From contig NZ_CP089985.1 of the NCBI RefSeq assembly GCF_021390155.1, forward strand, positions 4,103,001 to 4,167,000: a DNA stretch of 64,000 bases, given 5' to 3'. The position numbers were made by a program, and so were the translations under genes. The notes below the pieces were generated by a model. The model was not told where the DNA came from. It saw only the letters and a list, made by a program, of their open reading frames with translations, and ran no database searches. Shown here piece by piece: positions 7,382 through 14,557 of this stretch (positions are counted from its first letter, which is position 1; every line of letters starts with the position of its first letter). The stretch is from Pseudomonas sp. HN11. Lineage in GTDB: Bacteria > Pseudomonadota > Gammaproteobacteria > Pseudomonadales > Pseudomonadaceae.

Positions 7382-9451
7382 TCAATACCGCTGGACAAAC
7401 TTACCGACACTGAGGCTCTTGAGAATCCTCAGTTGTTTCTCTCTACCTGGTTCCTTGACCTCATAACTCAACCAATTAATACCAGGCTCACCGGGCATCA
7501 AAGAATAGAGAGTGTTTTTTTGCTCAACGCACGCCTGATGCGTTTCAATTATGGTTGGGTGCAGCGCGTAGCTTAGAAAGCTGCGCTCCGCCTCCTCTAA
7601 ATTTTCGTAAAACACCACCCCATAACGATAATCAGAACGGTCATCATGCGAGCCGCAAAATTTCGCCGTACCGTCCTTCAAAAAATGCTTCAGTAAATGC
7701 TCATCTAAAATCGGAGTTTCACCACACGGAAATCCAGCGTGAAATTGATCATTTACAATAACCATAGGATGCACGATGACAGAATTTATTTTTTCGCTCA
7801 GCCTCGGATAGTAGTCTCGACAAAAATCAGCTAGATTATTGCGAACGTACGCGGCCTTCAGCTCGGCCTGCTCGACCTTTGTGAAAATCCCCCCATCCTC
7901 GTAGAGTGCATTATGATAATCAAGCGGTGTGATTGGCGTGCGGCGACTGCGGAGCTCCGCCACCACTAAAATATTACCAAAACTAAATGTCAGATCAATC
8001 TCTTCCGGCACTAGTTCCCGATCATACTTTAGCATTAGAGAACCAGTCCAACTCAAATTATGACGCATAACGTCATTAGTCAATCTGCACTCTTCCATCA
8101 CACCCTCTAAATATTTTTCAAAATATTCGCCCCTTAGATGTGATTTGGGATCAACAAGCCTAAGCCAAGTATCTACATTTCTACGCAGGCTTGCGCTCAT
8201 CAACGCAGATATCGCAAGAGCAACCTCCCCGTCCACTTGAAGGATAGGCTTCGTCCAGAGATCATCCTGTCTATCCACAGCTTTAAAAGTCAGAAACCCT
8301 ATGATCGCCTCAACAACCTCTTCCGACATCTCAGTCACAACTACTAACGCATTGACTAAATTTTTCCGATCAAGCCAAGTGCTATGTTCGAGCAAGAGTT
8401 CCCAGCTATCTGGATTTTCCTCACTTGAAGCTAGGACTCTCTGCCGAGCTAGTACGGCCAAGTGAAACCACACTATAAGTACATCGCGAACAGAATAGTC
8501 CTGACCACCCTCCCCCTTAGATCGATGAACCTTCACCAGCTCAAAGAGATGAGGCTCAACGACTAAATAAGGCTCCGCCCATTTATATTTAACAAAACAG
8601 TCCGCACCTTCATCTAACTCTTCGACTGTGGCGATAGAAACACCTGATACGCCATCATACTTCAACAACGATTTCGGATAATTCAAACCACGCCAAAATA
8701 ACATATTATGCGCGACGCCTTGTGTTTCCAGCGCCACTGTCGCCTGGTGATGCTCTCTACGGTAGTCACATATAGCTTTCATTTTGCCAAAGCCATTCAA
8801 CTGCGATATATGTATCCTGTTGCGCTGCAAGTCATAAGCAAAGAAGGCTTCCCCATAAAGCAATTGCTGCCACATCACCACCCCATTGTAATACAGCTGA
8901 GAACAGCGAAATTCATTTACAATATAGTCTAACTTTGGCAACCCTTTTGAGGACTCGGCATCGCCACGAACAGATGTGCCTAAATCCTTTCGCTCATTTA
9001 GAATTTCATAAATCGGGGAGCGTAAGCTATCCAATCTGAACATATTTAATTGGTTTGCATTAACCTCCACCCCACTCAAAGTAAGATCGGTTTTGTAGTC
9101 CAGATAGGTTTCCATCGTTGGCACAGCGTCGGGCGGCAGGTCACGCATCTGCTTTTTAGTCAACAGCACGAATGAAAAATTTGCGCCTGCCAGGTGTGCA
9201 TGCAATAGCTCTTTCCCAGACAAACTATCATTATTATCTAATCTGTAATAGTCTCGCGTCGCATACACTCTTGAGAAATGTGTTGCCAACCAACCCGCGC
9301 CTTCACATAACGATTTATCAATAAGATTTCCGTTACTGTATTTCTTGTAAGCTTCAAGCCATTGTTCCGTATTGAAAGGCTTCCGCTCGGTCGGATGAGT
9401 AAGTTTTTTCTTTCGAGCCAAGGACACAACAGGAGGTATAAAATTTTCCAT
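7382..9451 (-). CDS. Unrecognised 689-aa cargo protein with a possible PD-(D/E)XK nuclease core
   Basis: A large orphan gene on the strand opposite to the transfer operon, inserted between TIGR03747 and RAQPRD genes, with a more AT-rich look than its neighbours. The ATG at 9451 is taken as start; a TTG at 9466 would add 5 residues. No signal peptide or membrane segment is seen. Near residues 441-501 the pattern GEYFEKYLEGVM, then EEIDLTFSFG and ILVVAELRS resembles a PD-(D/E)XK core (helix Glu, Asp about 486, then E-x-R about 499-501 with Arg in place of the usual Lys). The N-terminal 430 residues match nothing I know. The location suggests a defence or other accessory function, but that is inference. 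Confidence 0.7.
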   Translation of the reverse strand: MENFIPPVVSLARKKKLTHPTERKPFNTEQWLEAYKKYSNGNLIDKSLCEGAGWLATHFSRVYATRDYYRLDNNDSLSGKELLHAHLAGANFSFVLLTKKQMRDLPPDAVPTMETYLDYKTDLTLSGVEVNANQLNMFRLDSLRSPIYEILNERKDLGTSVRGDAESSKGLPKLDYIVNEFRCSQLYYNGVVMWQQLLYGEAFFAYDLQRNRIHISQLNGFGKMKAICDYRREHHQATVALETQGVAHNMLFWRGLNYPKSLLKYDGVSGVSIATVEELDEGADCFVKYKWAEPYLVVEPHLFELVKVHRSKGEGGQDYSVRDVLIVWFHLAVLARQRVLASSEENPDSWELLLEHSTWLDRKNLVNALVVVTEMSEEVVEAIIGFLTFKAVDRQDDLWTKPILQVDGEVALAISALMSASLRRNVDTWLRLVDPKSHLRGEYFEKYLEGVMEECRLTNDVMRHNLSWTGSLMLKYDRELVPEEIDLTFSFGNILVVAELRSRRTPITPLDYHNALYEDGGIFTKVEQAELKAAYVRNNLADFCRDYYPRLSEKINSVIVHPMVIVNDQFHAGFPCGETPILDEHLLKHFLKDGTAKFCGSHDDRSDYRYGVVFYENLEEAERSFLSYALHPTIIETHQACVEQKNTLYSLMPGEPGINWLSYEVKEPGREKQLRILKSLSVGKFVQRY

Positions 9452-9845
9452 TTCGGCACCAGTCAAGTTTCAAAAAACGAATTATTAAATATACACACAC
9501 ATTATTACACTTCCCCTGCAAAGCTAACTAACAACATTTAGTCTCCAGTCATGCATATCCGAACCGCCCCTTAAACAAGGGCCTTCCTTCGCAGTGATGC
9601 GGTCCCGAGCGACGAGCAGCGCAAGGCATTTCGGGCATGCTGTGGCGGCATGTTTGTTCTCCCAGTGATAATTCGGGCATAGTCCCTATCTCACACCGAA
9701 AGTCGAAAAGTCGAAAAGTCACTGCAGCTGTAATGCTGGCTGCTCGTCCTTCACCAGAAAGGCGATTCATCAAACCTCAGTTTTCTTGCTGAAAAAATCT
9801 ATCTCCGACTTGATTCTGCTCCCCAGATCCATAAGGGCCAGCATC
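9452..9845. other. Non-coding stretch between cargo gene and RAQPRD gene
   Basis: About 390 bp with no convincing gene; the short minus-strand ORF inside has no coding character. The first ~90 bp are AT-rich and probably hold the promoter of the minus-strand cargo gene. A short tandem repeat of CGAAAAGT lies at about 9704-9720. The composition changes near 9540, which may mark the right edge of the cargo insertion. Confidence 0.5.
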
Positions 9846-10178
9846 ATGCCGACGACCATCATTCGTTGCTTACTACTCTCGCTAGCTGCCGTCGATAGCA
9901 GCGGCTATGCCGCATCTGAATATGAACAGGGTGAGCTCAGCCTAGTCCAGCAGCAGCTGAACATTATCGAGCGCCTAGCCGCTCAAGCCGAGACTCCAGG
10001 CAACGCTCAACCAAATGAGCGCTACCGCTTCGACTATCCCCGCCTGGCTGAGGATATCCAGCGCATCCGCCAAGGTGTGCAGAGCTATCTCTCCCCCTCC
10101 CGCGCTCAACCTCGCGATCCTGTTGAGCTGGTCGGTGACTACCGCCTTGACACTCTGCCCGCGGAGCCCTCGCCATGA
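9846..10178 (+). CDS. RAQPRD-family ICE protein (TIGR01690)
   Basis: 110 aa from the ATG at 9846, with AAGG about 10 nt upstream. A signal peptide covers about residues 1-23 and the diagnostic RAQPRDP motif lies near residue 86. It is a small periplasmic protein of GI-type T4SS with unknown activity. The stop overlaps the next start by 4 nt. It restarts the transfer operon after the cargo interruption. Confidence 0.9.
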   Translation: MPTTIIRCLLLSLAAVDSSGYAASEYEQGELSLVQQQLNIIERLAAQAETPGNAQPNERYRFDYPRLAEDIQRIRQGVQSYLSPSRAQPRDPVELVGDYRLDTLPAEPSP

Positions 10179-10414
10179 GCATGACCGACGCGCAGACCGT
10201 AGCTTTCCAAAACGCCTCAGGGTTTTCGGCGCAGAGCAGTTCGACGTTGTGGCTGTCTCTGGTCCTCGTTCTGGCTTTGCTTTGGTGTGCCTGGGTGATG
10301 TGGACGGCTTACCGCGGTTGGGCAACAGGCAGTGTGCGCTTTGGCGCCTTCGGCGGCAGTGCCGCGCGCGCTTTGCTCGCCCTACTCGTCCTGATGTTCT
10401 TCACCCTGTCCTAA
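10175..10414 (+). CDS. ICE membrane protein, TIGR03758 (DUF3262) family
   Basis: 79 aa. Two hydrophobic helices (about 25-47 and 62-78) flank a loop with AYRGWATGSV, characteristic of the family. It is probably a pilin-like or VirB2/VirB3-like inner-membrane subunit. It starts on the ATGA overlap with the RAQPRD gene and is followed by the TIGR03745 gene after 17 nt. Confidence 0.85.
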   Translation: MSMTDAQTVAFQNASGFSAQSSSTLWLSLVLVLALLWCAWVMWTAYRGWATGSVRFGAFGGSAARALLALLVLMFFTLS

Positions 10415-10431
10415 TCCAGGAGATCGCCGCC

Positions 10432-10803
10432 ATGCTCAAGTACTTTGCCCCCCTGAAAAACAACCTGCGCAATCATGCCAGTCAGCGCTTGATCGGCCTG
10501 CTGTTGGTGCTCGGTCCAAGCCTGGCTTTTGCCGAGCTCCCCACCATGGAAGCCCCTTCGCGTGGCGAAGGATCTGGGTTGATCGAGACGATCAAAAACT
10601 ACGCCTACGACGGCGGCATCCTGCTTGGTCTGCTGATCGCCCTGCTCGCTTTCTTGGGTGTGGCCTGGCACTCGCTGACGGTGTATGCCGATGTGCAGAA
10701 CCAGCGCAAGACCTGGAAAGATCTCGGCGCGGTGGTCGGCATCGGCGCCCTGCTGGTGGTGATCATCATCTGGTTCCTGACTAAGGCCGCCGCGATTCTG
10801 TGA
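10432..10803 (+). CDS. ICE membrane protein, TIGR03745 (DUF2976, PFL_4702) family; pilin-like
   Basis: 123 aa. The start at 10432 has AGGAG 9 nt upstream; the open frame extends further left but that part overlaps the previous gene and is not used. The N-terminus carries a long basic signal sequence ending LAFAELP, then two hydrophobic helices (about 58-80 and 100-120). The size and topology are like VirB2-type pilins. Confidence 0.85.
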   Translation: MLKYFAPLKNNLRNHASQRLIGLLLVLGPSLAFAELPTMEAPSRGEGSGLIETIKNYAYDGGILLGLLIALLAFLGVAWHSLTVYADVQNQRKTWKDLGAVVGIGALLVVIIIWFLTKAAAIL

Positions 10804-10810
10804 GGTCGAC

Positions 10811-11224
10811 ATGAACGACGCTATCGAACGCCTTGCCGACGGCACCTTGGTCTTTCTCCCTGAGCGACTCAATCGCGACCCTGCCGTACTGCGCGGTTTG
10901 ACCAATGATGAGATGTGGGTAGCACTCGGTACCGGCGCCGTCATTGGCCTGCTGCTGGGCGTTCCTCTGGCGATCGCCACCGCTTCCATTGCCGTGGCGC
11001 CCACCAGCATGATCGGGACCATGGCGACGGTGCTATTTTTCGGTGGCTCGCTACTGCGTCGAGCCAAACGCGCCCGGCCAGATACATGGTTGTACCGCAA
11101 GCTCGAATGGATACTGGCCAGTCATTGGCGCCTGGGGCGCGGGAGTTTGATCCTTCACTCCGGCGTCTGGACGGTTCGCCGCTCGCGTCGACTGCGCCCT
11201 GCTCTGTCCCGGTGGCAGCCATGA
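10811..11224 (+). CDS. ICE membrane protein, TIGR03750 (DUF3487) family
   Basis: 137 aa. An N-terminal block FLPERLNRDPAVLRGLTNDE is followed by two hydrophobic helices (about 37-57 and 62-80) and a basic C-terminus. This is the VirB3/TraL-like small membrane protein position in the operon. It overlaps the next start by 4 nt. Confidence 0.87.
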   Translation: MNDAIERLADGTLVFLPERLNRDPAVLRGLTNDEMWVALGTGAVIGLLLGVPLAIATASIAVAPTSMIGTMATVLFFGGSLLRRAKRARPDTWLYRKLEWILASHWRLGRGSLILHSGVWTVRRSRRLRPALSRWQP

Positions 11225-11862
11225 GTCGCTTTCGGAATAAGGTGGATGCCCAACAGGCCCACATTTTCAGCCTACGTTTGGCGGTAATAGTCCTTGCCCC
11301 GCTCTGTGCCGGACTCTGGTACGGCTGGCGCTCGGCACCGACCGATTTGACTGTGCATGTCCCCCCGGATCTGCGTTCGGGCAGCACGCGCAAGTGGTGG
11401 GATATCCCCTCAGAGAATGTGTATGCCTTCGCCCTGTACATCTTTGGCCAACTCAACCGCTGGCCTTCGGATGGCGAACAGGACTACCGCCGCGCTATCT
11501 ACAGCTTGCAGTCCTACCTGACACCCTCCTGCAAGACCTTCCTCGACGGCGACTACGAGTACCGCAAGGCCGCCGGCGAACTCCGCCAGCGGGTGCGTGG
11601 CGTCTACGAAATTCTGGGCCGAGGCTACAGCGAAGATCCGGAACTCAGGGTCAAGCAGCTCGATCGCGACAGCTGGCTGGTCACGCTCGACCTCAACGCC
11701 GATGAGTATTACGCAGCCGAACCGGTGAAACGGGTGGTGGTGCGTTATCCATTACGCGTGGTGCGTTTTGATCTGGACCCCGAACGCAATAAATGGGGGC
11801 TGGCACTGGACTGTTATCAGGCCACGCCGCAAAAAATCGCTCTGCCTGGAGGTGGGCCATGA
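11221..11862 (+). CDS. ICE protein, TIGR03746 (DUF2895, PFL_4703) family; VirB8/TraE-like position
   Basis: 213 aa. An N-terminal transmembrane helix (about 19-38) is followed by a periplasmic domain with VHVPPDLRSG, then VYAFALYIFGQLNRWPSDGE and LQSYLTPSCKTFL. The topology matches TraE/VirB8-type assembly factors. It overlaps both neighbours by 4 nt. Confidence 0.88.
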   Translation: MSRFRNKVDAQQAHIFSLRLAVIVLAPLCAGLWYGWRSAPTDLTVHVPPDLRSGSTRKWWDIPSENVYAFALYIFGQLNRWPSDGEQDYRRAIYSLQSYLTPSCKTFLDGDYEYRKAAGELRQRVRGVYEILGRGYSEDPELRVKQLDRDSWLVTLDLNADEYYAAEPVKRVVVRYPLRVVRFDLDPERNKWGLALDCYQATPQKIALPGGGP

Positions 11863-12671
11863 AGCGGATTTTTACCCCGGGGCTCACCATCGCACTGATG
11901 CTATGGGGAGCAGCAGCACAGGCCGTCGAGTTGATGCGCTGGGAACGCCTCCCTCTCGCGGTCCCGCTGGTGATCAATCAGGAACGAGTGGTCTTTATCG
12001 ATGAGGATGTTCGAGTCGGGCTGCCCTCAACTCTGACAGGCAAACTGCGCGTGCAATCAACCGGTGGCACGCTGTACCTACGCGCGTCAGAAGCCATTGC
12101 ACCTACCCGATTACAACTGCAATCGGTCGCGACGGGCGAGATCATCCTCTTGGACATTGCAGCCACGCCTGGCGATCAACCGCTGGAGCCCGTGCGTATT
12201 CTCAAGAATGCTCAGCGGCAGCCTACCGAGGCTGAATCTAGCACCATCCCTGTTCCAGAACGTACGCCAATCCCAGTCGCTTTGACGCGCTACGCTGCGC
12301 AAAGCCTGTACGCGCCGCTACGCACCGTGGAGTCCCTGCCCGGCGTACGCCGCGTCCCGCTCAAGCTGCGCACCGAACTGCCAACCCTGCTGCCGACCGA
12401 AAACGTGTCCAGCACACCCATCGCCGTCTGGCGACTCGGTGATTACTGGGTGACGGCCGTGAAGCTGCGCAATCGTGGTTCAGAGACGGTGCAACTCGAT
12501 CCACGTCGACTTCAGGCCAAGCTATTCGCCGCGGCTTTCCAGCATGCTTTCCTCGGACCTGTCGGCAGCGCTGAAGACACCACGATCGCCTACCTTGTCA
12601 CCCGCAGTGCCGGCCTTGAGCAAGCCGTGCTGTTCCCGGCCGTTTCGCGAGGTGCTAGCGATGAAAGCTAA
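11859..12671 (+). CDS. ICE protein, TIGR03749 (DUF3438, PFL_4704) family; TraK/VirB9-like position
   Basis: 270 aa with a signal peptide (about 1-22). The secreted part begins VELMRWERLPLAVPLVINQE, diagnostic of the family, and a later YAAQSLYAPLRT block is conserved. Its place between VirB8-like and VirB10-like genes matches TraK/VirB9 secretin-like proteins. It overlaps the next gene by 11 nt. Confidence 0.88.
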   Translation: MKRIFTPGLTIALMLWGAAAQAVELMRWERLPLAVPLVINQERVVFIDEDVRVGLPSTLTGKLRVQSTGGTLYLRASEAIAPTRLQLQSVATGEIILLDIAATPGDQPLEPVRILKNAQRQPTEAESSTIPVPERTPIPVALTRYAAQSLYAPLRTVESLPGVRRVPLKLRTELPTLLPTENVSSTPIAVWRLGDYWVTAVKLRNRGSETVQLDPRRLQAKLFAAAFQHAFLGPVGSAEDTTIAYLVTRSAGLEQAVLFPAVSRGASDES

Positions 12672-14178
12672 CGCCTTGCTCAAATGGCTGGTACCGGCTG
12701 CCCTGTTGGGCGTGGCGCTGATCATCCTGAAAACCTGGGTCGCGGGAAGTAGCACTCCCTCTCCAGAGCGCTCGGTTGATCAAGGCAATCTTCAGTTATC
12801 CGCCGAGCAAGCCAAATCGCTCGGCATTGCGGGCGATACCCCACGCGATACGGTCGCCACGCTGATCGGCCAGGTGAAGGCCATGCGCAGCGACATGCTC
12901 GGCCTGAAAAAACACAACGATTCGCTGCAGACGGAGAACAACCGCCTGCGCGAGCGGGAAAACAGTGTTGATTCGCGAATCCAGACGGCGCTTGGCAGCG
13001 TGACCCAGCAAGTCGACGAAGGCCGCCGACAAGCCAACGAGGCCCGACTTAAAGCAGAACAGGACAATCGTCAGGCTCGCGGCCTGCTCACACAATTGCA
13101 GGAACAGTTGTCGGGGCTGACCGGCAAAGGCAAGGATATGCCGATCGGACTGGGGCTTGAGCCGGGCGATAGCGCTCAGTTCGATGGGCAGCATTCTGCT
13201 AATGATGCACTACAGTGGATTGAGCCCTCGGATGCTCTGTCCACCGCCCCCCAGGGCAAAACCAAGACCGCGTCCACCCTGAGTCTGCCTACTGCCTTCA
13301 ACACACTGGAGGGTTTGAAGGACAATGCCATCGACCGCAACCAGAAGCAGTTACGCGAGGTCACCAAGGGTGAATATGACCTGTCGCGGTCCGCTGATCG
13401 TACCGAAGGCGCGAAGCCGGTCTACACCATTCCCGAAAACGCAACATTGATGGGTTCGGTCGCCATGACCGCGCTGATCGGCCGAGTCCCAGTCGACGGC
13501 ACAGTGAATGATCCCTATCCCTTCAAGGTGCTGGTCGGCCCGGAGAATCTGACGGCCAACGGCATCGACCTGCCGGACGTCGAAGGTGCCGTGATGAGCG
13601 GCACGGCGTCCGGTGACTGGACCCTGTCTTGCGTCCGCGGGCAGGTCGAGTCAATCACCTTTGTGTTTACCGATGGCACCATCCGCACAGTACCTCAGCC
13701 AAAAGCCGTAGCCAGCCGCAGTGCCTCCACCACCCAAAGCTCGAACACTGACAAGATCCGTGGCGGCCTCGGTTACCTGTCCGATCCGTATGGTATTCCG
13801 TGCATCGCTGGCGAGCGCCGCTCGAACGCCCGGCAGTACCTCGGCAGCCAGAGCCTGATCACTGCGGCTGGTGCGGGTGTCGCCACCTTGCTCGGGGATG
13901 AGCAGAACAACAGCAGTGTGATCAGTTCAGGCGGCAGTACCCTCGGGGTCACCAGTGGCAGTGGCAATAGCGCGCTGAATTCAATTCTCAGCGGTGGGGT
14001 CAGCGACATCCGCGAGTGGGTCAATAAACTTTATGGCGAAGCCTTTGCTGCCGTATACGTGCCACCGGCCGCCCAAGTCGCGCTGCACCTAGACCATGAG
14101 ATCACCATCGACTACGAGCCCAAGGGCCGGAGCGTTCGCCATGAAAAAGACCACGTTTCTCTGCCTGACCTGGATTAG
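12661..14178 (+). CDS. ICE protein, TIGR03752 (PFL_4705) family; TraB/VirB10-like
   Basis: 505 aa from the ATG at 12661. An N-terminal inner-membrane helix (about 10-28) precedes a coiled coil (about 65-145), a linker and a C-terminal VirB10/TraB-like domain with IPENATLMGSVAMTALIGRV, then VEGAVMSGTASGDW and a stretch rich in Ser/Gly. It would bridge inner and outer membranes in the channel. It overlaps the next gene by 38 nt. Confidence 0.9.
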   Translation: MKANALLKWLVPAALLGVALIILKTWVAGSSTPSPERSVDQGNLQLSAEQAKSLGIAGDTPRDTVATLIGQVKAMRSDMLGLKKHNDSLQTENNRLRERENSVDSRIQTALGSVTQQVDEGRRQANEARLKAEQDNRQARGLLTQLQEQLSGLTGKGKDMPIGLGLEPGDSAQFDGQHSANDALQWIEPSDALSTAPQGKTKTASTLSLPTAFNTLEGLKDNAIDRNQKQLREVTKGEYDLSRSADRTEGAKPVYTIPENATLMGSVAMTALIGRVPVDGTVNDPYPFKVLVGPENLTANGIDLPDVEGAVMSGTASGDWTLSCVRGQVESITFVFTDGTIRTVPQPKAVASRSASTTQSSNTDKIRGGLGYLSDPYGIPCIAGERRSNARQYLGSQSLITAAGAGVATLLGDEQNNSSVISSGGSTLGVTSGSGNSALNSILSGGVSDIREWVNKLYGEAFAAVYVPPAAQVALHLDHEITIDYEPKGRSVRHEKDHVSLPDLD

Positions 14179-14557
14179 CGTGTTTTCCTTGGTCCTGGCG
14201 GGATGTTCCACCCACAAGGACACGCTGCTGCCCCATGGCGAGCAAACCATGCTGGACATCTGGAACGGCGCCGGGTCGCAAGGCACTCAGCAGCAACTGC
14301 TGGAGGCTCGGCAGCAGTTACGCCGCCCGTTGGCTGAGGTGGTTTTCTCCGCTCCTATCCAAGAACCGTACACGCGCACTGCGGCGAACGAGATCCGCAA
14401 CCTGTTCCCTCGCCTGCCCAATCCCGATCTGGTGCTGTACGTGTATCCGCACCTGAGTGGTACCGAGCAGGCACCGATCCCAGGTTACTCGACAGTTTTC
14501 CCGTTCTACCAACGGGTGCAGTACGCATTGCCGGGCGAACGTCAGGAAGACTTGTAA
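14141..14557 (+). CDS. ICE lipoprotein, TIGR03751 family; TraV/VirB7-like
   Basis: 138 aa. A lipobox (VLAGC, Cys at about 22) follows a hydrophobic signal. The mature part has FSAPIQEPYTRTAANEIRNL and LVLYVYPHLSG, typical of the family. It probably stabilises the outer-membrane core like TraV. The gene starts inside the TraB-like gene and ends on the first base of the ATPase start (TAATG). Confidence 0.9.
   Translation: MKKTTFLCLTWISVFSLVLAGCSTHKDTLLPHGEQTMLDIWNGAGSQGTQQQLLEARQQLRRPLAEVVFSAPIQEPYTRTAANEIRNLFPRLPNPDLVLYVYPHLSGTEQAPIPGYSTVFPFYQRVQYALPGERQEDL

Noticed and set aside
9700..9722. Tandem CGAAAAGT copies as a binding-site array
   Set aside because: Only two to three short copies at a place that may be an insertion scar; too little to support a function.
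9549..9773. A 74-codon minus-strand ORF in the gap before the RAQPRD gene
   Set aside because: No ribosome binding site, no domain, low-complexity Arg/Cys/Pro composition; treated as non-coding.
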